64,000 nucleotides of DNA from Haberlea rhodopensis (GCA_907163345.1 CAJQUN010000059.1:3282189-3346188); one strand, 5' to 3'; positions 42,401 through 55,400 are shown, counted from the stretch's first letter. Notes: generated by a model from the sequence alone, not told the origin. Translations and numbers: made by a program.

Positions 42401-45400
42401 TTATAATAAACCTTGTAAAACTATCTTTAAGCTACTAAATTTGCTCAAATTCCTTCAAAATGTCCAGCTTCTTTAATATGAACACGTGTTTTGATATAGA
42501 ATTAAATAATGACACTTTATTATTCAACCTAAGAAGTGAAATGTATATTCAACATTAAATTTCTTAAAAAAAATTAATATATGTATAGCGTGGCGGGTCC
42601 GGTTTGGCCAAACCCGGGACCCGCCCCGCCCGCCCCGCTTCAAAACCCGGTTGAAGCGGGTCCAGACCCCGTCCCGCCACCCGCCCCGAAGGGGCGGATT
42701 CAAAACGGGTCTGGGTTTAGACCCGCCCCATTGACATCCCTAGATAGGTGACTTCCATAATAGAATAAGTAATTTTTTTTAGAAACAATTCTGAAGAGAG
42801 AACATATATCCACAATCAGTTCACAAGATGTTAATTTTGTAAACGCTATGCGCGGTCAATCTCAACCGAAGCAACTTAGTATAGAAGTCCTTGACTCCAG
42901 ATCAAATTAAGAGCAAAGAGAGTATAAACTAACTTACCCTCCTATCATTCTTCACATGGGACTGACGAAGGAAGAAGCGATGACAAAATATAATTGCCGT
43001 AGCAATTGTAACCTGAGGCCTGCATCATGAAACATCCAGAATTGTGCTAAGATTTATTCATAGCATTTTTTTCATAAGCTTTGATGGAAAAACTAAATTG
43101 CAGTTAACCACCAAAAAAGGGGATGATCAATTATATCAGTGTGTCAACAGATTCTACCAATCACCAACTGGAGGCATGCTAGTTAAGGTTGTTATGCCTA
43201 GAAGAACCAATGTTATAGTAACGGACTTGAAAATCAATAGGCATTCAAAAAAGTAGCCATAAAACAGACACTAGAGTCAATTCACTCCCTTCATTGTGAA
43301 ATTTAAGACACATAGGATCCAAGGGTTGTTACAATTTAACAGTAGTCGGGTATAGTTTCTGAGTCAAAGAAAGTTGATAGCTGGCCGATCCCAGTGGATC
43401 GAGCAAATATCTTCCACGTAAATATGAGCAGGCTGAACAACTGAAGATGATTCCTAAAAATGGTTTGGATGTTCATATAGACCGAAGCACGGGTACTAAT
43501 GGCAGTGAATGGCCTACGCCTCCCTATTCTAGAGTTGGGCAGAGGTATGTATGGTGAGAAGCGTAAAATATCCCGGCACTTCATGAACCTATTAACAAGA
43601 CGCCATCGAATCCCCAATCCTTTGCGTGATATGTGAAATAGATTTCTGTTCATTAGGGCTTCCAGCCACAGGGCAGTGAGGGAATTGGGGGGTTCGTAAC
43701 CTGGATTTTTTTAATAAAGCATTGTTAGGAAAATGGGGGTGGGATATTATTAAGGGGGGAATTTTTTGTGGTTACATGTGTTGTCATCTAAATATGGTAA
43801 TCTTACCTGCCAAGACATAGTGTCAGGGAGAGGGGGGGCGAGGGGTTTGCAGTCGGTGTGGTGGAGAAATCTTCTGAAATACACTTTCATGGATCATTCG
43901 GGATGTTTCTGGGGGGCTTGTTTCGAAGGGTGGGCAATGGGCTAGGCACAAAATTCTGGAAGGATATTTGGGTGGGGGGTGTAAGTTTGGAAGAAAAGTT
44001 TCCCAGGTTAGCATCGATTGCCCGGGATAGGGAGATCTTAGTAGGGAATATGAGGGGGGTGGGTGGATGGACTGTGGATTTGGAGATGGGATTGGAGACG
44101 AGAGTTATTCGACTGGGAGATGGATGTTTTTGTTTTGTTGCTTAATGTTATTGAAAGGTCAGCTTTGGATAAAGGTAAGGAAGACACCTGGGAGTAGGGG
44201 TGTGGTTACCGGATCAAACCGGTCCGGTCCGGACCGGAACCGGCCAGTTCCGGGCCCGTTATGGGCGGAACCGGTCCGATCCGGTAAGGAACCGGATCGG
44301 ATCCGGTTCCGGTTCCACCGGTTCCGGGTTGGACCGGTTCCAACCCAGTACCGGATTTTTGCTTTTTTTTTTTTTTTTTTAAAAAATGGATCCGGTTCCG
44401 GTTCAATCCGGAACCGGATCCGTTTGGTCCGGAACCGGTAAGATACCGGATCCGGAACGGTAGAACCGATCCGGTCCGGTATCAAACCGGTTCGGGACCG
44501 GTTCGGGACCGGTTAGTCCGGTTCCGGTTTCGGACCGGGTCCGGATCGACCCAGTCCGATAAGCACCCCTACCTGGGAGTGGAGCCTCGAAGATAATAAT
44601 TGCTACTCTGCTAGATCGGCATACGGAACCTTAATAGAGGATGATGTTCTTGATGACGGCTCTTTGATGGTTTATCACGACATTTGGCACACTTTGGCTC
44701 CGAAAAAGGTTGGAGCTTTCGCATGGCGGGTGCTTAAATACAGAATTCCGACCAAGGATAACCTCCGGAAGCAATGTTATCTTAGGAACGTTCCAAGATC
44801 TTTGCGTTCTTTGTCAACAGGTGGAGGAGACTACAGTACATCTTTTGTTCAGCTGCTCGGAATCATACAAGTTATGGATGTAATGCTACAAGTGGTTGGG
44901 AATCACTACTGTACTTCCTGGTAATCCGGGGATTCACTTACTGCAGCACAAAGGACTTTGGGAGCAAAAAAGAGGAAGAAATGGCTGGTTAACTATATGG
45001 TTCGCGATAATATGGACCATATGGTTAGGCAGAAATAAAATAATTTTCAGGGGGAGCGACGACCCAGATGATGACATTTTGAACCTAGTTCAATATAGAT
45101 CTTGGTTTTGGATTCGGCATAGAAGTAGTTCTAGATTCTCTTATGTACTTTCTGATTGGGTGAATGAACCTAGAGTTTGTTTATTAACATCTTGATTTAG
45201 ATTCTCCGGTGCGAGGAGTATTTGTAACTTTTGTAGTACCTCTGGTACTCTTATATATATTATGTCTATTTTTCCGACCAAAAAAAAAAACACCAAAGTC
45301 TCCACTCAGATAAAGTTAAGCAATCTATTGTAGCACCTTGCGGAGCATTGGACCAACTCACATGATGAGTTAGAAATAGCATATGCAATATAGAAACAAA

Positions 45401-45946
45401 AGCAAATTTAAAACATAAATTTTCCTTCTCCCCTCACCCTCCTGACAGTTAAAGGGATAAACACATGAATTCTTACCTATTTCTTAATTAACGTACACAT
45501 TGTTCCCTTGCATTGATCTTTTACATTAGATGTACACATAAAATCAACACGGACATATAACCACAGTTGGAACCTTAACCACTATGCATATACCACATAC
45601 ATCATAATAACACATGTGATGGCATATAAATAACAAATAAGAGCTTATTTAAGAACTTCTACAGCTCAAGAGAACTTACACTTGACGAACCACCCAGCTC
45701 CAAAGAAAAAAAAACTTACACTTTAAGTCTCATGCCTAAATCTTGTAAGAATGTGCAATATGACTTCCTCAGGTAATTTTCTTTCTTCAAATCAATTCCA
45801 TCTCGTCTAGAAGGGGAATTTTCTACAATTTCCTTCCTAGAGAAATACCAATGCCCACCACCTTCTTCTGGTTTTTCCTGAGAAATCCTAGAATGTCCTT
45901 CAGGTGCGCCATGGTTTGAGGGCTCACCAGACAAGAGACCAGCCAT
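39421..45946 (-). CDS. Cyclin T (regulatory subunit of a CDKC/CDK9-type kinase)
   Basis: Six coding exons on minus: 45,946-45,720; 43,019-42,938; 41,566-41,432; 41,180-41,005; 40,919-40,768; 40,490-39,421. All introns are GT...AG and phases agree, giving 613 residues. Residues about 30-255 form the two cyclin boxes. Exon 1 carries WYFSRKEI and [15 protein letters not shown], exon 2 [15 protein letters not shown], exon 3 [16 protein letters not shown], exon 4 LATLGFDLN and exon 5 [19 protein letters not shown]. These match plant cyclin T, which pairs with CDKC kinases to phosphorylate the RNA polymerase II C-terminal domain (P-TEFb). The last exon encodes a charged, disordered 355-residue tail with a Lys/Arg-rich end. 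Introns 1 and 2 are large and hold transposons. No frame breaks. Confidence 0.94.
42348..42742. mobile_element. hAT-type MITE in cyclin T intron 2
   Basis: Ends are TAGGGACGGCAACGGGG and CCCCATTGACATCCCTA, imperfect inverted repeats, 395 bp. Flanks GATATGTG (42,340-42,347) and GATAGGTG (42,743-42,750) form an 8-bp duplication with one mismatch, as for hAT elements. Subterminal parts are rich in CCCGCC and CGGGTC; the core is AT-rich. Non-coding. Confidence 0.85.
43690..45291 (+). mobile_element. Truncated L1-type LINE in cyclin T intron 1
   Basis: Plus-strand text encodes the C-terminal end of a plant LINE ORF2: [11 protein letters not shown] near 43,715, then [13 protein letters not shown] (43,945). 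The reverse-transcriptase zinc-binding domain gives [17 protein letters not shown] and RIPTKDNL at 44,685-44,765, and [18 protein letters not shown] lies near 45,000. It ends in a TTTTTCCGACC motif and 11 A (45,280-45,290). The RT core is missing (5' truncated, normal for LINEs) and the frame is broken. The left boundary is uncertain and may lie as far as 43,260. Confidence 0.85.
44195..44571. mobile_element. hAT-type MITE inserted in the LINE
   Basis: 377 bp, ends TAGGGGTG and CACCCCTA, flanked by a perfect 8-bp duplication CCTGGGAG (44,187-44,194 and 44,572-44,579). The body is nearly all overlapping GGAACCGG/CCGGTTCC words plus a T run at 44,359-44,380. The frames seen here on both strands are by-products of this repetition. 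Confidence 0.93.
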
Positions 45947-47515
45947 TTAAAACTTTGTTTTCCCACGAAAAAGTTAAAAAGAATGCCAAATAATATCCGT
46001 GAGTTAGCAAGATACGTTCAGATAACAGTCATCCATCAACATCCACACTGCAACAAGAGTATAACAAAGTAAGAGGCGGTAAAACCGACTAATATCTGCA
46101 AGAACTCAATTTTTTTTAAAAGAAGGACAGAAATAAAGAGAGCCGAATCATGAAACCCCTCAAGCAGTTTGTCATAATCAATATCATTTGCAAATTGAAA
46201 TAAATAACAGACTGTAAGCTCAACATATTATTTTTTCTTTTTTAAAATGGAGTTCAACAGAATAAACATGATTGTGAGGCAAAAAACACAAGAATATGAT
46301 TTTAAAACAAACAACTAAAAGTTTCAGCAGTGATATCCTCAACATAATCCAGTACACTAGTAGAGCATGTATATGCATATTACACCTAAAATACCTAGTG
46401 TAGGAAGGGAGAAACGTATAAATTGAGTACATATCATTGCATATTTCTTGGGTCAACTGATTTACACCTCCACAGCCCCACCATTCGTACATGGATATAT
46501 AATATCAGAAAAACAAATCATTGGCTTCACAAGTCTCTACAAATTTTATTTCACTATAAAAAAATCGATAAGCAACTGATTTGGTGAAACCTACTGCTTA
46601 CAAAAACATGAATTTAATTCACAGCATAATTCTATGTTAGATCAAAATTGACCAAGCAACTTTTAAAAACATAAAAGGTTTGTGTTACCGTTTTCAAAGA
46701 ACAACGATGGCCATCCACTGAATGCTTCTTTATTAACATGATAAACTGCCAAACATCGTTGTTAAAGCATCACCTGGTTGTGCATAGGCGCTGGGGTCAG
46801 CTAGGCATGTTCCTGGGAGAACCCTCAGGCCCAGTCCTTGCAAAAGGCGTGCTATTTGGCAAGGCGCATCTTATCCACGCTGCATGATATCCAGTTGAAA
46901 AATAATAATAACCCAAAGCAATCACTTCTGTTCTGAGGTTTAAAGAAAGAACTTGTGGCCCAACCCAACAAAATCTAGCACAATCATGCCAAGCCCAATT
47001 CTTCAATTGATCATTTCATAATCTGCAGTGCACAACCTCTCTTCATTTTGTTTTTTAACAGCGATCAGTTGCAGTGACCTCTTCCTTTCCAGTTCCCACC
47101 CATTCTCCATTTCTTTGCAGCAATCCAGGTGACTAAAGTGTTTTTCTTTAATTACGCCAAGTATTTATCAATAAACTTTTGACGTGCATTATTGTCCAAG
47201 TGTTTGTCAGATATATTTCTTTTGCAGATAACGTTTTAATAGAATTCACTTTACATGGATACATTATAAAAAATCATGTTCGATGCGTCTTAATTCGATA
47301 AGGCATGTGCCTCGCCTCGCCTCGCGCCCAAGGCTCCAAGACACCTAGTCGTGTTAAGTTAATACTACCGAAAATACTAGTTACAGAGATTGATTAAAAC
47401 TATATAGAAGGATACTACTGGGAGCTCACTTTGTAATAAATTTAGCCTTGATATTCACCAAAATTTTGTTGAAAGTTTTTTATCCAACTATAAGACTTTA
47501 GAGGTTCAACAATCA
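45947..47515. other. Presumed 5' UTR intron of cyclin T
   Basis: No protein-like open frame. At 46,780-46,870 and 47,285-47,345 there are GGCGC and CCTCGCCTCGCG words similar to the element at 47,524, suggesting an older relative of it. The rest is AT-rich. Confidence 0.4.
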
Positions 47516-47523
47516 AGCTCAAG

Positions 47524-48235
47524 CATAGTTATTAAAGGCGCTAGGCGCCAAAAAGCGATGAACCGTGGTCTGGCTCAAAGCGCTAGGCGTCAGGCGAAAC
47601 GTGGCCTAATAGACGTTACGCGTCGAGGAAAAATAAAATTTAAATATTTAGATATGAATATTTTTTTTCCAAAATAGCCAAACTATGTAGCTAAGAAGCT
47701 GCTCAGATTGTAATATTTGTTTATTTCTAATATAAATATTTACTACACAAGAGATTTTTTTGATAAAAATGAATTTCACTCAATATTAAACAATTATATA
47801 AAAAAAAGAAACAATAAATTAAATATGATTGATTGGGGTTCAATTTATTCTTAAAATATTCTTACTCAATTCTCAAAATATGTTTTGTTTTACATTAATT
47901 CTTATCATTTATTAATGCTTATACATTTGATATAATTAATAATGAATATGACGTGTTAAAACTCTAATAAATAAATATAGGGTTTATGCTTATTTAAAAT
48001 TGGCTTTGAGCTTATTGAAAATAGGATTTGGGCTTATTATTTTTTAAGTAATTTAAGCTCAATCTCATTGACACTCTTCATTTCTATCAAGTCATCGTCC
48101 ACGACTTAAGCCCCATACACCTAGGCGCTGAATAAGCGCGACCTGATGTATGTGTGGGGCCTCTCACACACCAGAGCTCTGGTCTGGCTTGGCTTCTCGC
48201 CTAGGCGAGCCAGGCGAGGGCTTTTTATAACCATG
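47524..48235. mobile_element. hAT-like non-autonomous element, 712 bp
   Basis: Ends CATAGTTATTAAAGG and CTTTTTATAACCATG are imperfect inverted repeats. The flanks are a perfect 8-bp duplication AGCTCAAG (47,516-47,523 and 48,236-48,243). Next to the ends lie GGCGCTAGGCGCC and CGCCTAGGCGAGCCAGGCG, which are self-complementary. The core is AT-rich and has no coding frame. Confidence 0.85.
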
Positions 48236-48744
48236 AGCTCAAGCTTCTGACTTTTGCTAGTTGAATCCAAACAGACAGGCATACATACGTATACAGCTAC
48301 TGGTTAAGCAAGTTCATGATCGGAAGAGAAACACCACAAGAAATGATTAATTCGGTCAAGTGAAACATGCATCTTCAAGGCCCAAGCACCAAGAACTGAT
48401 ATACCACTTATACAGCTTACAGTTTCACCAATAAACTAAACCAAACTGGGGAAACAAGGCAGAGTAAAATAAATGAGCTCATAACGTTCTAGGGCTTTTC
48501 CAACATCCATACACTCAAAAGAACCAAGGATTCATTCATACGCTGAATATTAGGTCGCAGCAAGCGAAGAAAATCCAATTTTTTTGCAAAAGACCACAAG
48601 ATCCAATTATTTTAGCACAAGAAATAATACGTCCCCCAAATCATTTAAAATCATAACCCCAAATCATATAAAATAAAAAAATTAGGGCAACTTTGAGTTC
48701 AACTGAATATTGCATATCAAGAAAATAATCGTACCATTTTCCGC

Positions 48745-48840
48745 CGGGAGAGGACGGAATCTCTACCTCGCGGCAGATTCGGTGGCTCTAATAGTACTAC
48801 ACCAATACTTAGGCTAGGGCTGAGACACGAGGATTCGTAA
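48745..48840 (-). other. Possible 5' UTR exon / promoter-proximal region of cyclin T
   Basis: A GC-richer island on minus reads CTAGCCTAAGTATTGG... then CACCGAATCTGCCGCGAG followed by GTAGAG, a possible splice donor. It lies about 2.8 kb upstream of the start codon. Plant cyclin T genes often have 5' UTR introns, hence the guess. Not confirmed by any coding signal. Confidence 0.3.
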
Positions 48841-48999
48841 CTGTATCTTGGTCACCAAAAGTTAAGAAATTATTGTGTATACATTTTGCAATTTTCATTC
48901 ACTAAATTGATATGTGAAATATCTATTGGGTTTGGGCCACAGCTACAGCTGGTTGAGGCTTTTAAGGCCTTTTTAGTAAAAAATTGAAGTACACCAAAA

Positions 49000-49316
49000 A
49001 GGTATTTGAAATTGCTTCTTCAAATTTTTTTACCTCGATTTTGCTTAAAGTTAAAAAAAAAGTTATTTTTAAGTAAAAGTATTTAGTGTTTGCTATTAAA
49101 ATAAACAAACAGCTTACTGTATTTCAAATTATTACAAAATTGTCACCACACAAATAAAAAACAGTGAAAAGCATCTCATAATCAGCTTCTCGGCTTCTGT
49201 TTTTACCTATTTATTTTTAGAGAATAGCAGAAGCAATGAAATAAAACACTCAAAATCTGATTTTTCGGTCTGAAAAACAAATAAAAAGTTTTGAAAAACA
49301 ATCACAAACATCCACC
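49000..49316. mobile_element. Diverged MITE, relative of the one at 31,964
   Basis: The left end GGTATTTGAAATTGCTTCTT and the right end (inverted) GGTGGATGTTTGTGATTG match the TAGGTGTTTGCAATTGC family. Inside are AAGCAGAAGC-type words in inverse orientation (CAGCTTCTCGGCTTCTG). No target duplication fixed. Confidence 0.55.
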
Positions 49317-49399
49317 AAATCTTCGTCTTTTTTTATAATATGAGTATTTATAAAAATAAATTTATGCTGTGAATATAATTCACAATTTCTTGAAAAAAT

Positions 49400-50828
49400 T
49401 ATGAATAGTTTTATTAATGGCAATTCATTATTATATATTATTCGAGCATCTGTGTAATATGAATTAATATATAAGTTAATGTCCTTAGAATAATATTGTA
49501 TTGTTCTTAAAGATTGTCCCTAGTCAAGTATTATCATGAATCGGGATAATGATAATGCATTGAGACTAATATGTTTTGATTGATGAATTGTTCATAGATA
49601 TGAGATATCAAGTCAACACATGGGTGCATGTTAGAGAACGATGCACTGGACAGACCCACTATGAGAATGCTACATGGATAGTTATATGAACGTCATAAGC
49701 AATTCTCATAGTGATAATAATGTATGTAATCCTTACGACTTGAGATCACCAGAGATCCCAACATAAGGAGTCATGTATCTTGATATTGTCAAACGTTACC
49801 TGTAACAGGGTAAACTATAAAGACAATCATTGGATACACCACGAATTATGTAGAGGGATGTTGAGTGATCAAGAAAGGATTTGTCCCTCCTATATAACAG
49901 GAGAAGTGTTTGGGCCCTTGATCAAGTAAGACTAAAATGCATGGCCATGCTCGAATGAGTCGATATGTGATATCGAGCTTATTCGTTTATTCTAGTTCTA
50001 CTTGGGGATCAAGAAATAAAAGATTGAATATACGAGTATGACTATTCCATGACTCGTGTTCAATCTAAACACATTGGACAAAGGGATTAAGTTACATGGT
50101 TAATATTATCACAGTCCGTAGGTTATGTCGAGTCAATGACATTCTTGTAATTTGGGTAGCCTTGATGTGTTGCTAGATACCGCTCATTGCTTGTAACATA
50201 AAATTAGATTTTATGTCACTGCCAACATTGCAAGATCCTATCGGGTCACACAAAAGATTAAATCGATAAAGGGAGATAAAATTCATTGGATGAATTAATT
50301 AATTAAGAAGAATCTTAATTACAAATATTAGATATATGGATTTAATTAATATATTGGGTATGGCCCAATAAGGCTTTTGGAAAGCCTTTTAATTAAATCT
50401 AATATATATAAACTAATAAGGTTTTGATTATAGATTAAGTGTTAATTTTATTAAGCAAAACCTAATAGCCTCCATAAGCTTGCTCTCGGCCGCCGCCTCA
50501 CTCTCACCATTCTTCACGCCGCCGCCGTGCAATAGTGGGTGGTGAACGGCCGCCGTTGATCGGTTTTGAACCGTGAGTTTAGTTTCGGTTTAAGAACGAG
50601 TCTAGCAACTTGTTCTTGAACACCCTTTTCGATTTGATCGTGTGGATACCGTAGAGACGAAGGTGCACATCTTTGTTCGTGACTCGTGGTCTTGCAACGA
50701 GGATTCTGCTACAAACACGCTACAAGGGTATGATTCTTATCAATCTCGGTATGAATAACTTTGTATAGGTCCAGTGATAGGAATCCAATTTTATTTTCCG
50801 CTGCGTATTGCTTGATGGATTCCTAACA
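49400..50828 (+). repeat. 5' LTR of a Ty1/copia element
   Basis: It ends GGATTCCTAACA, directly before the primer site. It matches the solo LTR at 25,630-27,104 (opposite strand) over most of its length. The first ~60 bp expected from the solo copy are not found, so the true start is deleted or diverged. The end part carries GC-rich GGCCGCCGCC blocks near 50,490-50,560. Confidence 0.8.
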
Positions 50829-50829
50829 G

Positions 50830-50841
50830 TGGTATCAGAGC
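50830..50841 (+). other. Primer-binding site (initiator Met tRNA), copia element
   Basis: TGGTATCAGAGC one base after the LTR end. It confirms the plus orientation. Confidence 0.9.
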
Positions 50842-52441
50842 CGTGTACAAAGCTCATATCAGATTTATGTGATTAATTGTTTAATCATGTTTTGAATCTT
50901 TTGCATGCTTTAAAACTGTTTAATTCATATATGATATGTGTTAATCGATTTTGTGGAAATTATCGCAATATTATATGTGATATAATTGACGGATCGAAGT
51001 ATATGATAATTCGTGCTCAAAACCGAGCCATTGGCTCACGAAATCTCACGGTCGCCGCATGGAGCTAGGGTCTCGGACCCTTGGCTCGAGCATGGGCCGA
51101 GCCGCCATCAATGGGCTAGGGTTTCGAACCCTTGGCTCCATGGCTCTCGGTCGCCGCCGCCAATTAATTAGGGTTTCGAACCATTTTGGCTCGATGAGCT
51201 CCAAGCCGCCACCGACATGGCTAGGGTTTCGAACCCTAGTCTCGTGCATGGTTGGGCCGTGGGTTAGGCTAGGTTTTTGAACCTTGGACCGAGACATGGC
51301 TGCAACCGTGGGCTTGCTAGGGTTAGCAAGTCCATGGCTTGAGGGGCGCCAAGTATCCGTGGCATGTGATGTCCCGAGCGTACGATAATTTCATAAAATT
51401 TATTTTACAGTTTTAAATTTTAAAATGTTCAGAATTTAATTCATTAATTATTACAGCGTGTTTTATGTGTGGTTTGAGCATGGTGCATGTTTATAGCCCT
51501 ATGACCTATTAGATAGGATTTTGTGAATGTTTGTAATTTAAATACGGCCTGCGTGTCGTGCCTTCTCTATTATTCTTAAATGTTATCCCTCCCCTATGTT
51601 CCCCTCGAATGTAACTCGAGGAATTCTCTATATCATGTAATTGTTATATAGTATAGTTTATTTTATTGATGGAGATCAATGAAGATGGACCAAGGTGCCG
51701 GGATGAGGAGGTCATTCACAAAAGGGAGCCAAAGACGTGCTTGGAGAAGTTACCTTAGGTTGACCTTTTAGGATTTTCTCATTGGCTTGAGAAAATCATT
51801 AGTTGGGGTTATAATCATGTCACGTTTATTTTATGTTGATGTATGAGATGCATGTTTATCGTTTTGATGCTTGATATACATATATGTAGATATGTATATA
51901 TTCATATATGTACCAGACATATTTTCAATATTAATAAAATCTTGAGATCAATAAATCCCTCTTATAATATTAAGTCAATCAAGATGCCTTCCAATTAAAA
52001 ATACTCGTCAAGACTTCGATTGAACATGTGTGGGTTTGCCAAAGCAAATCACCGTGACAATCTTAGTAAGGCGCGAAATGATAAAAGTGATATCCATGTT
52101 ATTTTAAAATTGGGTTCGACTTAACTAAGTTATCTCAATAGGATTAGGAACCTAGAGGCATGGGGTTGGATAATAATTCATTAGATGAATTTGAACAAAG
52201 TATTGTTCGTCCAACCATCCAAGAATTACATGTGATGTAATTGACAAAGTGTTGTCTACCTAAATAATAGAGTCTTGGGTGATTAGCCAAAGCTAACTCA
52301 GGATTAGGTGAAATATGGATCTTGGCCCACTAAGTTTTCGATGGTTGATATTTTAAACAAAATAGTGGGAGTGTCATTTAATATAAGACCTTATTAAATG
52401 ATTAAAATCATAAACTTATTTTGCATATATTGTAGATATTC
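50842..52441 (+). repeat. Long leader of the copia element with degenerate repeats
   Basis: About 1.6 kb between primer site and gag ATG. From 51,040 to 51,330 the words GCTAGGGTTTCGAACCC(TTGGCTC) recur at least four times about 50-60 bp apart. Both strands are open there only because of this repetition. The remainder has no coding signal. Confidence 0.65.
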
Positions 52442-55400
52442 ATGGCATCAAACAACGTAACTAGCACACTATCATTGCGATAGGTCCTTGAGAAGGACAA
52501 ACTGAATGAGACTAATTTCCTAGACTGGTATAGGAATTTGAGGATTGTCCTCAAACAAGAGAAAACACAATATGTCCTTGAGGAACCCTTACCTACTGAG
52601 GAACCTCCCATTACGATCGCTAAAACCGACAAGGATGAATACAAGAAGCATCAGAATGACGCACTTGATGTTGGTTGCCTTATGCTTGCCACCATGAACT
52701 CTGAGCTTCAGAAGCAACATGTGGAAATGGAGGCGTTCGATATGATCGAGCAGTTAAGGTAACTCTACCAACAACAAGCTAGACAAGAGAGGTATGACGT
52801 CTCTAGAGCGTTATTCCAGTGCAGAATGGTAGAAGGAAGCCTTGTTGGAACTCATGTACTAAAGATGATTGGGTATATTGAGAATCATGAAAATCTGGGT
52901 TTTCCATTGGACCAAGAGTTGGCCACTGACGTAATCTTGCAATCGTTGCATGATAGCTACAGTCAATTTGTCTTGAATTACAATATGATTGAAATCGAAA
53001 AGACTCTACCGCAATTGCTTGGTATGTTGAGAACATATGAAGCAAACTCAAAGAAGTCTAAGCCCACTAATGTTCTTATTGTGAATAAGAGCAAGGGAAA
53101 TGCTAAAGCAAAAGGCTTTAAGAAGAACAAAAAAGTCTTTGTTAAATCTAAGCCTCATGCTTCTGCACTCAAGCCAAAGGGAGGAGTGACTAAGGAAGGG
53201 AACTGCTTCCATTGCGGTGAGATCGGTCATTGGAAGAGGAACTGCAAATTATATCGGGAAGATCTTAAGAAGACAAAGGGAACTGTGACTTCCACTTCAG
53301 GTATTTTTGTTATAGAAGTCAATTTATCTACTTCTTCATCATGGGTATTAGATACTGGATGTGGTTTTCACATTTGTGTTAATGTGCAGGATCTCAAAAT
53401 GAGTAGGATGTTGGCAAAAGGCGAGGTTGATCTCCGAGTGGGAAATGGAGCAAGAGTTACTGCATTAGCTAAAGGAGATTACTCTTTAACTTTGCCTTCT
53501 GGTTTATTATTAGATTTACAAGACTGTTATTTTGTGCCATCTATTAGTAGAAACATAATTTCAATTTCTTGTTTGGACAAGATTGGTTTTTCATTTATTA
53601 TAAAGGACAAGTGTTGCTCCATTTATTTGAATGATATGTTTTATGCTAGTGCACAATTGATTAATGGTTTTTATGTATTAAATCTTGATATGTCTGTCTA
53701 TAACATAAATACTAAAAGGATTAAGAATAATGATTCTGATCCAACTTATCTCAGGCATTGTGGCTTGGGCCATATAAACGAGAATCGCATATCAAAACTT
53801 CATAAGGATGGAGTATTAGATTCATTTGATTTTGAATCATATGAAACATGTGAATCTTGTTTAATGGGCAAGATGACGAAAGCCCCTTTCAAGGGACATG
53901 TAAGGACGAATGATTTATCGAGTCTCATACATAGTGATGTGTGTGGACCAATAAGCACACAAGCTAGAGGTGGTTTTCAATACTTCATTACATTTACTGA
54001 TGACTTCAGTAGATATGGGTATGTGTACCTAATGAAACATAAACATGAAACCTTTGAAAAGTTCAAAGATTTCAAGAATGAAGTACAAAACCAACTTGGC
54101 AAAAGTATCAAAACCCTCCGATCAGATCGAGAAGGAGGATACCTAAGCCAAGAGTTTCATGACTATCTAAAGGAGTGTGGGATAGTCCCACAACTCACAC
54201 CTCCGTATACTCCACAATAGAATGGTGTATCCGAAAGGAGGAATCGAACTTTGTTGGACATGGTTCGATCAATGATGAGTCATGCAGATCTTCCGACTTC
54301 CTTTTGGGGACATGCTTTAGAAACAGCAATATTTATACTGAACCGTGTTCCATCTAAATCAGTAGAAAAGACACCATATGAGATATGGACTAAGAAGCGT
54401 CATAGTATGTCTTTTATGAAGATTTGGGGTTGTGAGACTTACGTGAGACGTCACGCCTCCAATAAATTCGAACCCAAATCTGATAAGTGTCTATTTGTGG
54501 GGTATGTAAGGAAACAAAAGGATACTATTTCTATTATCCCACCGAGAACAAAGTAGTTGTTGCTCGGACTTGTGTCTTTCTTGAAAGAGAATTTATTTCG
54601 AGAAGAACCAGTGGGAGACAAATAGAACTTAGTGAAGTTCAACCACAAAAAAACATTGAACATGATATTGAGATGGAAACAGAGCAGACACCACAAGCTG
54701 TTGTGGATTAAATGACTGCTCAAGAGACACATGCCCAGCGTAGGTCTGTAAGAGGACACCGTGAGCCACAGAGATATGGATTTCTTGTGACTCAACAAGG
54801 TGACTTACTACTTATTGATGAGGATAAGCCGTCATCTTATCAAGAAGCTATAATGGGCCCTGATTCTGAGAAATGGCAAGAGGCCATGAAATCTGAGATG
54901 GAATCCATGTATGCAAACCAAGTATGGACTTTGGTTGACCCGCCTGAAGGGGTAAGACCCATAGGGTGCAAATAGATTTTCAAGAAAAAGACCGACATGG
55001 ATGGTAATGTACAAACCTTTAAAGGTCGACTGGTTGCAAAAGGTTTCAAACAAATTCATGGTATTGACTATGATGAAACTTTTTCACCAGTTGCCATGGT
55101 TAAATCCATTAGGATCTTACTTGCAATAGCTGCATTTCATGACTATGAAATCTGGCAGATGGATGTCAAAACAGCTTTCCTTAATGGAAATTTACTTGAG
55201 GATGTGTAAATGACACAACCCGAGGGTTTTGTCGATCCAAAGGATGCTGGAAAGATATGCAAGCTACAACGATCCATTTATGGATTGAAGCAAGCTTCTC
55301 GGAGTTGGAATCTTCGTTTTGATGATGCAGTCAAAGAGTTTGGTTTCATCAAAAACGTAGATGAACCTTGTGTCTACAAGAAGGTCAGTGGGAGCATAAT

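Noticed and set aside
44067..44485. Several overlapping frames on both strands with Arg/Gly/Pro/Asn repeats
   Set aside because: They are translations of the GGAACCGG-rich hAT MITE, where all frames stay open because of the repeat.
51046..51297. Frames on both strands with LGFRTLGS-like repeats
   Set aside because: These come from the degenerate repeat in the copia leader, not from a gene.
54451..54798. Minus-strand frame of 115 codons in the copia region
   Set aside because: Antisense to integrase/linker of the copia polyprotein; no domain.
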